Assembly (NCBI GenBank): GCA_025964695.1
Contig: JAOPYK010000041.1
Coordinates: 1-35,008, forward strand
From: Streptosporangiaceae bacterium
GTDB lineage: Bacteria; Actinomycetota; Actinomycetes; Streptosporangiales; Streptosporangiaceae
Direction of reading: 5' to 3'
DNA: 35,008 nucleotides
Shown piece after piece: positions 23,974 through 31,806 of the stretch. A program made the position numbers and the translations under genes. The notes beneath the pieces are model-generated. The model was not told the DNA's origin, searched no databases, and saw nothing but the letters and a program-made list of their open reading frames with translations. Numbering within the stretch: position 1 is the first letter of the stretch; every line of letters begins with the position of its first letter.

Positions 23974-25443
23974 TTGAGTACGGCTGAGGACATGTCGGCA
24001 ATCGCCGGGCGGGCCGCGGACGCGCACACCGAACTGCGCCGCCGGCCGGCCGCCCACCACGCGGAACTGCTCCGCGCCATCGCCGCCCAGATCGAGGCCG
24101 CGGGAAAGGAGATCGTCGCTTCGGCCGAGGAGGAGACGGCGCTTCCGCGCGCCGGGCTCGAGGGCGAACTGACGCGCACCCTGCGGCAACTGGAGATGTT
24201 CGCGGCACTGGCGGCCGAGGGCTCCTACGTCGAGCCCGTCATCGATCACGCGGACCCGGCGTCGGTGCCGCCTCGGCCCGACTTGCGCCGGATGCTCGTC
24301 GGGATCGGACCGGTCGCGGTATTCGGGGCGAGCAACTTCCCGCTCGCCTTCGGCGTCGCGGGCGGCGACACCGCCTCCGCCCTTGCGGCGGGCTGCCCCG
24401 TCGTCTGCCGGGCGCATCCCCTGCATCCCCGCACCGCCCGCCTCACGGCGGACCGCGTCACCGAGGGGATTCGCGCGGCGGGCGGACCGCTGGGCACCTT
24501 CGCGCTCGCGGAGGGCCCGGGGCTGGAGATCGGACGCGTGCTGGTCACCGAGGCCGCCATCCAGGCCGTGGCCTTCACCGGGTCGCTCGCCGGCGGCCGC
24601 GCGCTGTACGACCTGGCCGCCGCGCGGCCGCAGCCGATCCCGGTGTTCGCGGAGATGGGCAGCGTCAACCCGTTCATCGTGCTGCCGGGCGCGCTGGCGG
24701 AACGTGCCGGCGACATCGTCACCGGGCTCTCCGCCTCCCTGACCACGGGAGTCGGACAGCTGTGCACCAGCCCCGGAGTGGTCTTCGTACCGGAAGGGGA
24801 GGCAGGCGACGATTTCACCCGGGCCCTGACCGCGGCCGTGTCCGCCGTCCCCGCACGGCCGATGCTGAGCCAGGCCATGGCGGACCGGCATCTCACCGAC
24901 CTCACCGAAATGGCCGCCCTGCCAGGCGCGCGGCTCCTCGCCGGAGACACGACGGCTGGCCCGCAGGGCGGCCGGGACGGGGTGGTCGCGGCGATCCTGT
25001 CCGTGGGCATCGACCTCTTCGCCTCCGCTCCGGTGCTGCGGGAGGAGCACTTCGGCCCGCTCGCGGTGGTGGTCCGCTATGGAGACCCGGGAGACCTCAC
25101 CCGACTGTTGCGGCTCCTGCCCGCCGGGCTGACCATCACAGTGCACACCTCGCCCGCCGACGGCCCGGGCCCGGACGGGCTCACCGACACGGCGGTCCAG
25201 CGAGCGGGCCGGATCATCTGGAACGGCTACCCGACCGGGGTCGCAGTCACTTGGGCGATGACCCACGGCGGCCCGTACCCCGCGACGACCGCTCCGGCGC
25301 ACACCGCGGTGGGCCCGGCGGCGGTCCGGCGCTTCCTGCGCCCCGTCACCTTCCAGAACGCGCCGGAATCGGCGTTGCCGGCCGCCCTGCACGACGACAA
25401 TCCCCTGCGGCTCCGCCGGCTCGTCGACGGAGTCCCCGGCTGA
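23974..25443 (+). CDS. Alpha-ketoglutarate-semialdehyde-type dehydrogenase
   Basis: A 489-residue aldehyde dehydrogenase of the group that oxidises 2,5-dioxopentanoate to 2-oxoglutarate in oxidative pentose and hexarate pathways (often annotated aldehyde dehydrogenase NADP+). Key parts are GASNFPLAFGVAGGDTASALAAGCPVV (Asn121), the base Glu227 in FAEMGSVNP and the catalytic Cys264 in GVGQLCTSPG, which fits the group's GQFCTxPG motif. The cofactor lysine expected in the VKAHP stretch is replaced by Arg146 (VVCRAHP). The start is probably TTG 23974: AAGGGAG lies at 23962-23968, so an in-frame GTG at 23959 would have the ribosome site inside its own coding sequence. It is the last gene of the operon, 42 bp after the lactonase gene. 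Confidence 0.9.
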   Translation: MSTAEDMSAIAGRAADAHTELRRRPAAHHAELLRAIAAQIEAAGKEIVASAEEETALPRAGLEGELTRTLRQLEMFAALAAEGSYVEPVIDHADPASVPPRPDLRRMLVGIGPVAVFGASNFPLAFGVAGGDTASALAAGCPVVCRAHPLHPRTARLTADRVTEGIRAAGGPLGTFALAEGPGLEIGRVLVTEAAIQAVAFTGSLAGGRALYDLAAARPQPIPVFAEMGSVNPFIVLPGALAERAGDIVTGLSASLTTGVGQLCTSPGVVFVPEGEAGDDFTRALTAAVSAVPARPMLSQAMADRHLTDLTEMAALPGARLLAGDTTAGPQGGRDGVVAAILSVGIDLFASAPVLREEHFGPLAVVVRYGDPGDLTRLLRLLPAGLTITVHTSPADGPGPDGLTDTAVQRAGRIIWNGYPTGVAVTWAMTHGGPYPATTAPAHTAVGPAAVRRFLRPVTFQNAPESALPAALHDDNPLRLRRLVDGVPG

Positions 25444-25628
25444 ACCGACCAGGCATCCCAGCGGCCTTCCTGGATCCGCGGCGCTCGATCGTGGCGGTCG
25501 GCTACGGCGGCCAGGTCGAGACAGGTGACGAAGAGCGTCCCGAGCGTGAGCAGGACCATGGAGACGGGATACTGCGCGGCCGCCCGCACCCACGTCCAGG
25601 CCAGCAACACGTACACCCTCAGTGCCGT
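25444..25628 (-). pseudogene. Truncated ABC-2 (DUF990-like) permease fragment
   Basis: On the minus strand, about 40 residues (LRVYVLLAWTWVRAAAQY then PVSMVLLTLGTLFVTCLDLA, near 25625-25505) read like the N-terminus of actinomycete ABC-2 permeases of the DUF990 type, which are normally about 260 residues. After that the similarity ends and the frame runs into the antisense of the dehydrogenase gene's end. The rest of the gene is absent, so this is a remnant, not an active transporter. The similarity is from memory of the family and could be checked by a protein search. Confidence 0.5.
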
Positions 25629-25630
25629 GC

Positions 25631-25730
25631 CTATTGGCTCGCTGCGCTCGCCGGCTCGCCGGCCCCTTGACGCGGCGGCTTCCCTCGTCGCGTGCTCGCT
25701 CGTTCCTCGCTGCGCGCGCTCCTCAGTCCA
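25631..25730. repeat. Dispersed-type GC-rich repeat (RSEP-coding in one frame)
   Basis: This segment is built of GCTCGCTGCGCTCGC-like blocks. In one minus-strand frame it reads SEHATREAAASRGRRAGERSEP, a peptide string I recall as recurring out of context in actinobacterial databases, which marks a dispersed repeat and not a gene. It adjoins the truncated permease. The remainder up to 25845 holds nothing I recognise. Confidence 0.45.
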
Positions 25731-25845
25731 GCCACCGCGGGCCGGCTTTCGAACACCCCCGGATGGCGGGCACCCGGGGGTAACGGTCTTCACCCGAACA
25801 CACGGAGCGGGAGGAAGTGAAGGGCCCGCCGGGAGAAAGCCGAAG

Positions 25846-25873
25846 GCCCTCCCCCGGCGGCGCGGGGGAGGGC
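25846..25873 (-). terminator. Terminator after the M1 aminopeptidase gene
   Basis: An 11-bp perfect stem (GCCCTCCCCCG / CGGGGGAGGGC) with a 6-base loop lies 13 bp past the stop of the minus-strand peptidase gene; on that strand CTTCGGCTTTCTC follows as a moderately U-rich tail. Confidence 0.85.
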
Positions 25874-25886
25874 TTGCGGGCCGCCG

Positions 25887-27356
25887 TCAGGGCAGCGCGG
25901 GCTTGCCGGTGGAGTAGATCCAGGTCTGGAAGAACGGGCCGAGGTCCTGGCCGGCGATCTTCGAGGCCAGCGCGGTGAACTGCTCCGTGGTGACGTTGCC
26001 GTACCTGTGCTGGGCGACCCACGTGCGCAGGAGCGCGAAGAACTTCTCGTCGCCGATCTTCTCGCGGAGGAACTGCAGGACCATGGCGCCGCCGCTGTAG
26101 ACGCGGTTGTGGAACATCGTGTCTCGCTGTGGGTCGGCGATCTTGACGTTCCACCAGGCGTCGCCGGCCGGATGGCCGTTGTAGATCAGCAGTGCCTGGT
26201 CATGCAGCGACCGGCCTCCGTGCTCGCCGTTCCAGTAGAACTGCGAGAAGGTGGCGAAGCTCTCGTTGAGCCAGATGTCGCGCCAGCGGGCCACCGACAG
26301 CTCGTCGCCGAACCACTGGTGCGCGAGTTCGTGCGCGATCGTGCCCGTGTCGCGCACGTCGGAGTACAGCGGACGGGTCTGGGTCTCCAGCGAGAACCCG
26401 ATGGTGTTGCCGTTGTAGGTCGCCAGGTCGGCGATCGCGCCGGTCGAGTCGAACGGGTACGGCCCGTACTGCTTGACCCACAGATCGGTGGCCTCTCCGG
26501 TGGTGTCCCAGAAGAAGGCGAGGGGATCGGGGTGCGCGGGATCACGGCCGACCAGCTTCGGGTCGACGGCGACGGTCATCGGGATCCCGCCGGGGGTCCG
26601 GCCGGTCTTGATGGTCCATTTGCCGATGTCGGCGGTGGCCAGATAGGTCGCCATCGGAAGCCGCTCGTCCCAGACGAACGTGGCGTGGTCGCCCTGCGTC
26701 CGCTGGGAGACCAGCCGCCCGTTGGACATGACCTGCAGGTCCTTGGGCACCGTGACCCGGAAGGTGAAAGCGGCCTTGTCACTGGGGTGATCGCTGGAGG
26801 GGAACCAGGTCGAGGCCGCGTTCGGCTCGTCGGCGACGAAAGCTCCGTCGTCGGTGTGCACGAAGCCGTACGGCTGGCCGAACACGATCGGCGAGCCGAC
26901 AATGGTCTGGGGGACCCCTCCGTAGGTCACGGTGACCACGAAGCTACGGCCGCCGGGCAGCCCGTGCCGGGGAGTGACCACCAGTTCCTGGCCGTTCCTG
27001 CTGAAGTTCGCCGCCCGGCCATCGACCTTGACCGACCCGACGTCAAGCTGCTGCAGGTCGAGATCGAAGCTGGACAGGTCCTGGGTGGCCTTCGCCGTGA
27101 TCACCGCGGTGCCGTCGATGCGCTTGGTCGCGGGATCGTAGGAGAAGTCGATGCCGTAGTGCTGGACGTCGTAGCCGCCGTTGCCCTCGAGCGGAAAATA
27201 GGGGTCGCCGGCCCCGGGGGCGCCCGGGGTGAACTGGCCGCCCGGCCCGCCTGGGCCGGCGGCAGAGGCGGCGGGTACGACCGCGAGTGCCAGCACAGCG
27301 GCGGCTGCGGCGGCCAGTGGTGCCAGGCCGCGGGTAGGGCGCAATGCCATCTTCAT
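25887..27356 (-). CDS. Secreted M1 family metallo-aminopeptidase
   Basis: A 489-residue zinc peptidase of family M1. Residues 1-33 are a Sec signal (basic start, Ala-rich core, PAASAAG end), so it acts outside the cell. A beta-rich N-terminal domain (about 60-250) is followed by the catalytic domain with HELAH (342-346) and the third zinc ligand Glu365 in WLNESFATF. The usual GxMEN exopeptidase loop appears as GFSLETQT, with the Glu kept, a common variant in secreted actinomycete M1 enzymes. The C-terminal helical domain is short, giving a protein smaller than the 850-residue PepN type. ATG 27356 follows GGAGAGGATC. The longer upstream frame crosses the isocitrate lyase terminator and is not coding. 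Both sides carry terminators, so it is a single-gene transcript. A perfect palindrome CGAATATTCG (27444-27453) lies upstream. Confidence 0.92.
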   Translation of the reverse strand: MKMALRPTRGLAPLAAAAAAVLALAVVPAASAAGPGGPGGQFTPGAPGAGDPYFPLEGNGGYDVQHYGIDFSYDPATKRIDGTAVITAKATQDLSSFDLDLQQLDVGSVKVDGRAANFSRNGQELVVTPRHGLPGGRSFVVTVTYGGVPQTIVGSPIVFGQPYGFVHTDDGAFVADEPNAASTWFPSSDHPSDKAAFTFRVTVPKDLQVMSNGRLVSQRTQGDHATFVWDERLPMATYLATADIGKWTIKTGRTPGGIPMTVAVDPKLVGRDPAHPDPLAFFWDTTGEATDLWVKQYGPYPFDSTGAIADLATYNGNTIGFSLETQTRPLYSDVRDTGTIAHELAHQWFGDELSVARWRDIWLNESFATFSQFYWNGEHGGRSLHDQALLIYNGHPAGDAWWNVKIADPQRDTMFHNRVYSGGAMVLQFLREKIGDEKFFALLRTWVAQHRYGNVTTEQFTALASKIAGQDLGPFFQTWIYSTGKPALP

Positions 27357-27471
27357 GATCCTCTCCGTTGAGCGATCGAGACGTACGCCCGACCCTGACG
27401 GGATCTTCGGGTATGTCGATGGTCGTGCCCACTTTCGGACAGGCGAATATTCGTCTCCTTTCCCGGGCATG

Positions 27472-27509
27472 CGAAGGCCCTCCCGGGGCACGGTCCGGGA
27501 GGGCCTTCG
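27472..27509 (-). terminator. Terminator after the isocitrate lyase gene
   Basis: A perfect 15-bp stem (CGAAGGCCCTCCCGG / CCGGGAGGGCCTTCG) with an 8-base loop, 25 bp past the aceA stop on the minus strand. There is no long U tract, the usual form in high-GC actinomycetes. Confidence 0.85.
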
Positions 27510-27534
27510 TGGCCGCCTGGCCAGGCGTTCAGTC

Positions 27535-28845
27535 TCAGTGAACCGCTGAGAACTGCTCGTCCTCCGTGGAGCCCTTGTAGGCGGTGGTGGAGGAGTTCGG
27601 CGAGATCGCCGTGCTGACCAGGTCGAAGTAGCCGGTGCCGACCTCACGCTGGTGCTTGGTCGCCGTGTAGCCGCGGGACTCGGCGGCGAATTCGCGCTCC
27701 TGGAGGTCGACGTAGGCGGTCATGCCGTCGGCGGCGTAGCCGTGGGCGAGATCGAACATCGAGTAGTTCAGGGCGTGGAAGCCGGCCAGCGTGATGAACT
27801 GGAACTTGAAGCCCATGTGGCCCAGCTCGCGCTGGAACTTCGCGATGGTCGAGTCGTCCAGGTGCTTCTTCCAGTTGAACGACGGCGAGCAGTTGTAGGA
27901 GAGCATCTGGTCCGGGTACTCGGCCTTGACCGCCTCGGCGAACTTGCGCGCCATCTCGAGGTCGGGGGTGCCCGTCTCCATCCAGATCAGGTCGGAGTGC
28001 GGGGCATAGGCCAGGGCGCGGGCGATGCAGGGCTCGATGCCGTTGCGGACCCGGTAGAAGCCCTCGGCGGTGCGGTCGCCGGTGATGAAGGCCTGGTCGC
28101 GCTCGTCCACGTCCGTGGTGATCAGGGTCGCGGCCTCAGCGTCGGTCCGCGCGATGATCAAAGAAGGCACTCCGGCCACGTCGGCCGCCAGGCGGGCCGC
28201 GTTCAGCGTCTTGATGTGCTGGCCGGTCGGGATCAGGACCTTGCCACCCAGGTGGCCGCACTTCTTCTCGGAAGCCAGTTGGTCCTCCCAGTGCACACCC
28301 GCCGCACCAGAGGCGATCATGCTCTTCATCAGCTCGTAGGCGTTCAGCACGCCACCGAAGCCGGCCTCGGCGTCGGCGACGATCGGCGCCAGCCAGTGGA
28401 TGTCGGACTCCGCGCGTTCTCCGTCGAAGTTCTCCGACCAGGTGATCTGGTCGGCGCGCAGCAGGGCGTTGTTGATGCGGCGGACGACGGCGGGGACCGA
28501 GTTGGCCGGGTAGATGCTCTGGTCCGGGTAGGTCTGGCCGGCCAGGTTGGCGTCGCCGGCGACCTGCCAGCCGGACAGATAGATGGCCTTGAGGCCGGCT
28601 TTGACCTGCTGGACGGCCTGGTTGCCCGTCAGCGCGCCGAGCGCGTTGACGTAGTCCTCCTCGTGCAGCAGGTCCCAGAGCCGCTCCGCGCCGAGCCGGG
28701 CGAGCGTGTGCTCCTCTTGCACCGAGCCCCGCAGCCTGATGACATCCTCGGCCGTGTAGGTCCGCTCGATGCCCGTCCACCGGGGGTCAATGTCCCACTG
28801 GCGCTGCAGCTCTTCCGCGGCGCCCTTGAGGCGACTGTCGCTCAT
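27535..28845 (-). CDS. aceA: Isocitrate lyase
   Basis: A 436-residue isocitrate lyase of the short (AceA/Icl1) type, cleaving isocitrate to glyoxylate and succinate for growth on acetate or fatty acids. The active-site loop [14 protein letters not shown] with Cys196 is intact, as are [24 protein letters not shown] (metal-binding Asp) and [16 protein letters not shown]. The N-terminus ([34 protein letters not shown]) is standard. Start is ATG with AAGGGC upstream. It is divergent from a regulator of the RamB/PrpR type, a known arrangement for glyoxylate-shunt control in actinobacteria. Malate synthase is not adjacent. A likely promoter on this strand is TTAGGT (28910-28905), 18 bases, CATAAA (28886-28881). 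Confidence 0.97.
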   Translation of the reverse strand: MSDSRLKGAAEELQRQWDIDPRWTGIERTYTAEDVIRLRGSVQEEHTLARLGAERLWDLLHEEDYVNALGALTGNQAVQQVKAGLKAIYLSGWQVAGDANLAGQTYPDQSIYPANSVPAVVRRINNALLRADQITWSENFDGERAESDIHWLAPIVADAEAGFGGVLNAYELMKSMIASGAAGVHWEDQLASEKKCGHLGGKVLIPTGQHIKTLNAARLAADVAGVPSLIIARTDAEAATLITTDVDERDQAFITGDRTAEGFYRVRNGIEPCIARALAYAPHSDLIWMETGTPDLEMARKFAEAVKAEYPDQMLSYNCSPSFNWKKHLDDSTIAKFQRELGHMGFKFQFITLAGFHALNYSMFDLAHGYAADGMTAYVDLQEREFAAESRGYTATKHQREVGTGYFDLVSTAISPNSSTTAYKGSTEDEQFSAVH

Positions 28846-28872
28846 AGTCTTGCCCTTCTGTGTCGTCCCCTG

Positions 28873-28907
28873 GGTGCTTGTTTATGAGTCTGTCCGCTAC
28901 GAGCACC
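28873..28907. promoter_or_regulatory. Inverted repeat spanning the aceA promoter
   Basis: GGTGCTTG (28873-28880) and CGAGCACC (28900-28907) form an inverted repeat with seven of eight pairs over a 19-base spacer. It brackets the candidate aceA -10 (CATAAA, 28886-28881) and touches the -35. It could be the regulator's site or a hairpin. Confidence 0.45.
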
Positions 28908-28937
28908 TAACTGAACTCATGGGTAACAAGAAGATCT

Positions 28938-28956
28938 GCGAAATTTCCGCTAGCAT
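28938..28956 (+). promoter_or_regulatory. Leaderless-type -10 box and AT-rich element before the regulator gene
   Basis: GCGAAATTTCCGC (28938-28950) is a near-palindrome with one extra base, directly followed by TAGCAT (28951-28956), a good -10 seven bases upstream of the GTG start at 28963. That spacing implies a transcript beginning at the start codon. An operator here would give autoregulation. Confidence 0.5.
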
Positions 28957-28962
28957 CAACCT

Positions 28963-30432
28963 GTGGCGACCTTGCGGGCAGAAGAACCCCTCATGTTGAC
29001 GAGTGACGTAGATCTCGTGACGTTCGGCCAGCGCCTTCGGCATCTCCGGCGCAGCCGTGGCCTCACCCTCTCCGACCTGGGAGAACGTGTCGGCCGGGCG
29101 CCCTCGCAGCTGTCGCTGCTGGAGAACGGCCGGCGGGAGCCGAAGCTCTCCCTGCTGCAGTCCCTGGCGGCGGCGCTCGAGGTCCCGGTGGAGGAACTTC
29201 TGCGCAAACAGCCGCCGAGCCGACGCGCCCAGCTGGAGATCGCGCTGGAGGAGGCCCAGCGGGATCCGCTGTACCAGTCGCTGGGCATGCCGCACCTGCG
29301 GGTGAGCAAGCGCATGCCCAACGACGTGATCGAGCACCTTCTCGCGCTCTACGACGAGCTGCGGCGCAGCCGGACCAAGCCGACTGCGAGTCCGGAGGAG
29401 GCCCGGAAGGCCAACGCCGAGCTGCGCCGGCAGATGCACGAGCGCGGCAACTATTTCGGTGAGATCGAGGACGTCGCCGCGCAGACCCTGGAGGCGATCG
29501 GCTACCGCAACGGGGCCCTGTCGCAGGGCATGCTGATGGCCCTGGTCGGCCACTTCGGCTTCACCCTGCGCTATGTCCAGGACCTGCCCCGGTCGGTGCG
29601 CTCGATCACCGACATGCGGCACAGGCGGATCTACCTCGAACGCGAGCAGCTCGGCATGCACACGCCGCGCACCATCCTGCTGCAGACCCTCGGCCACATC
29701 GCCATGGACCACGACGTGCCCCGTGACTTCGCCGACTTCCTCCGTCAGCGGGTGGAGGCCAACTATTTCGCCGCCGCCATGCTGATCCCCGCGCCGACCG
29801 TCGTGCCCTTCCTGCTGGAGGCCAAGGCCAACCGGGAACTGTCGGTGGAGGACCTGGCCGACGTCTTCTCGGTCTCCTACGAGATGGCGGCCCACCGTTT
29901 CACCAATCTCGCCACCCACCATCTCGACCTGCCGGTGCACTTCACCAAGAACGACGAGAGCGGGACGATCTACAAGGCCTATGCCAACGACGGCCTGGTC
30001 TTCCCGGCGGACGAGCACGGCGCCATCGAGGGACAGCGGATGTGCCGCCAGTGGGGCGGCCGCAGGGTCTTCGTCAGCCGTGACCGCTTCTCGGTCTTCT
30101 ACCAGTACACCGATACGCCCACGGGGACGTACTGGTGCCTGTCCCACATCGATCCCAGCCACGAGCGGGATTTCGCGATCACCCTCGGGGTGCAGTTCGA
30201 GCATTCCCGCTGGTTCCGCGGCCGCGAGACCACCAACCGGGTCAAGTCCGCCTGCCCCGACGGCGACTGCTGCCAGCGGCCCCCGGCCGAGCTGGCGCAG
30301 CGCTGGGAGGGCATGGCCTGGCCCTCCGCCCGGGCCCACTCACACGTCCTGTCGGTCCTCCCGCCGGGTGCCTTCCCGGGAGTCGACGAGGCCGACGTCT
30401 ACACATTCCTCGACAAACACGCCGCCGAATGA
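28963..30432 (+). CDS. XRE-type regulator of the RamB/PrpR (short-chain fatty acyl) family
   Basis: A 489-residue regulator. The XRE helix-turn-helix is at about 20-80 (FGQRLRHLRRSRGLTLSDLG, then SQLSLLENGRREPKLSLLQSLAAAL). A helical middle leads into an IrrE/ImmA-like region (about 190-290) in which the metallopeptidase motif is degenerate: LGHIAMDHD lacks the catalytic Glu. The C-terminal domain matches the short-chain fatty acyl regulator type and has a cysteine group (Cys431, Cys436, Cys437 in ACPDGDCC) that could bind a metal or Fe-S cluster, as described for mycobacterial PrpR. Known relatives control glyoxylate and propionate genes, and here aceA is divergent. No ribosome site is seen before GTG 28963, but a -10 box lies seven bases ahead, pointing to leaderless translation. 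ATG 28993 is the alternative start. Confidence 0.9.
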   Translation: MATLRAEEPLMLTSDVDLVTFGQRLRHLRRSRGLTLSDLGERVGRAPSQLSLLENGRREPKLSLLQSLAAALEVPVEELLRKQPPSRRAQLEIALEEAQRDPLYQSLGMPHLRVSKRMPNDVIEHLLALYDELRRSRTKPTASPEEARKANAELRRQMHERGNYFGEIEDVAAQTLEAIGYRNGALSQGMLMALVGHFGFTLRYVQDLPRSVRSITDMRHRRIYLEREQLGMHTPRTILLQTLGHIAMDHDVPRDFADFLRQRVEANYFAAAMLIPAPTVVPFLLEAKANRELSVEDLADVFSVSYEMAAHRFTNLATHHLDLPVHFTKNDESGTIYKAYANDGLVFPADEHGAIEGQRMCRQWGGRRVFVSRDRFSVFYQYTDTPTGTYWCLSHIDPSHERDFAITLGVQFEHSRWFRGRETTNRVKSACPDGDCCQRPPAELAQRWEGMAWPSARAHSHVLSVLPPGAFPGVDEADVYTFLDKHAAE

Positions 30433-30561
30433 CCGATCTCACCGCGGTGCCGGTCTCGGTGTGAACGGCGTGTTGTGGCCACGTTAAGTTCTTGGGTCAA
30501 GCGATTTGCTTACGTCCTGTCGGTGAATCATCTGCAGTGAAGCAGCGTTTCATAAGGACGG

Positions 30562-30581
30562 CAGTGTCCTCGAAGACACTG
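30562..30581 (+). promoter_or_regulatory. Perfect 7-bp hairpin in the gpgS leader
   Basis: CAGTGTC, CTCGAA, GACACTG forms a hairpin or operator 23 bases before the gpgS start and just ahead of its GGGGAG ribosome site. No U tract follows. It could be a binding site or an mRNA structure affecting translation. Confidence 0.4.
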
Positions 30582-30604
30582 GTTCGTGCCGAGGGGAGTG
30601 ACAG

Positions 30605-31579
30605 GTGCTGGCTGAAGTCGCTATGTGGTTGGACCGGCGTACGAGTAGGGCGGCCGACTGGCCTGTGGACAAACTGCTGGCGGCGAAGGGCGCGACCCGC
30701 GTCAGCGTCGTCCTGCCGGCTCTCAACGAGCGTGAGACCGTTGGCACCATCGTGACCGCGATCCGGACGGAACTCGTGGAGCGGGTTCCGCTGGTCGACG
30801 AGATAGTGGTCATCGACTCCTGTTCCACCGACGACACCGCGGCGATCGCCGCCGCCGCGGGCGCCGAGGTCTTCACCCAGGACGCGGTGCTGCCCGGGCT
30901 GCCGAGGCTGTCAGGCAAGGGCGAGGCACTGTGGAAGTCCCTCGCCGTCACCACCGGCGATCTGATCGTTTTCGTCGACGCGGACCTGTGCAACTTCACG
31001 TCCGACTTCGTCAGCGGCCTGCTCGGGCCGCTGCTCACCGACCCTGAGATCGGCTACGTCAAGGGCTGCTACGACCGCCCTTTGATCTCCCCGAACGGTG
31101 GGACGGAGGGTGGCGGCGGCAGGGTCACCGAGTTGGTCGCCCGTCCCCTCATCAACCTGCACTGGCCCCAGCTGGCGGGCGTCATGCAGCCGCTCGGCGG
31201 TGAGTACGCCGGCCGCCGTTCGCTGCTCGAGCGGCTGCCCTTCGTCACCGGGTACGGCGTCGAGCTGGGGCTGCTGCTCGACATGCTGGAGACCGTGGGC
31301 CTCGACGGGCTCGCCCAGGTCGACCTCGGCCGCAGGGTCCACTCCCACCAGTCCACCGAGGCCCTCGGCGCCATGTCCAGCCAGATCATGCTCACCGCCT
31401 GGTCCCGGCTGCAGCGCCACGGGCGGATGTTGCCGCTGGAGGCCCCGGCGACCGCGTTGACCCAGTTCCGCCGGGTCGGCGACGGCCACGACGTACGGGT
31501 GAGCGATGTCCAGGTGGCCGAGCGGCCACCCATGATCGAGGTCCCCGACTACGCAGCCCGCCCCTCGCTCCTTCCCTGA
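30605..31579 (+). CDS. gpgS: Glucosyl-3-phosphoglycerate synthase
   Basis: A 324-residue GT81-family glycosyltransferase that joins UDP-glucose to 3-phosphoglycerate, giving the precursor of glucosylglycerate and, in mycobacteria, methylglucose lipopolysaccharide. Seen: RVSVVLPALNERETVGTIV (about 32-50), IDSCSTDDT, the LSGKGEALWKSL stretch, the metal-binding VDADL (Asp125 and Asp127) and the acceptor-site PFVTGYGVELGLLLDM. The length is normal. The GTG start has GGGGAG six bases upstream. It is transcribed alone, with about 170 bp before it and 227 bp after. A phosphatase partner (gpgP) is not adjacent. The product is likely an osmolyte or a stress sugar under nitrogen limitation, known for the family and inferred here. 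Confidence 0.93.
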   Translation: MLAEVAMWLDRRTSRAADWPVDKLLAAKGATRVSVVLPALNERETVGTIVTAIRTELVERVPLVDEIVVIDSCSTDDTAAIAAAAGAEVFTQDAVLPGLPRLSGKGEALWKSLAVTTGDLIVFVDADLCNFTSDFVSGLLGPLLTDPEIGYVKGCYDRPLISPNGGTEGGGGRVTELVARPLINLHWPQLAGVMQPLGGEYAGRRSLLERLPFVTGYGVELGLLLDMLETVGLDGLAQVDLGRRVHSHQSTEALGAMSSQIMLTAWSRLQRHGRMLPLEAPATALTQFRRVGDGHDVRVSDVQVAERPPMIEVPDYAARPSLLP

Positions 31580-31689
31580 GGCACGGCGCACCGGCACTGC
31601 GGCACCGCGGGGGTCACGCGATCGCGTGACCACGGCGGTGATGTCGTTTTCGGGCGGTCATGCGTCTCTTCTGTGACGCCTGCCACGGA

Positions 31690-31727
31690 GTTACCCCAGG
31701 GTAACGACGACCCTGCTACCGTTGGTA
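31690..31727. promoter_or_regulatory. Two palindromes upstream of the acyl-CoA dehydrogenase gene
   Basis: GTTACCCCAGGGTAAC (31690-31705) has perfect 7-bp arms, and TACCGTTGGTA (31717-31727) has perfect 4-bp arms with a GGTAAC half matching the first site. The 27-bp centre spacing is about 2.5 helix turns. The form suits a TetR-type fatty-acid or acyl-CoA repressor, but the protein is unknown. Confidence 0.55.
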
Positions 31728-31806
31728 ACACGGAGCTAACAGACCACTGTGGCGCGCGGACCGGGGACGGGGCCGGCCGTGAGCGCCGAGGAAGGACCGT
31801 AAACAC

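Noticed and set aside
22723-25593. 956-codon open frame on the minus strand
   Set aside because: Antisense to permease 2, the lactonase and the semialdehyde dehydrogenase; no recognisable domain.
25227-25793. 188-codon minus-strand frame as an intact gene
   Set aside because: It joins a dispersed-type repeat, a truncated permease N-terminus and antisense of a dehydrogenase; treated as a pseudogene fragment plus repeat.
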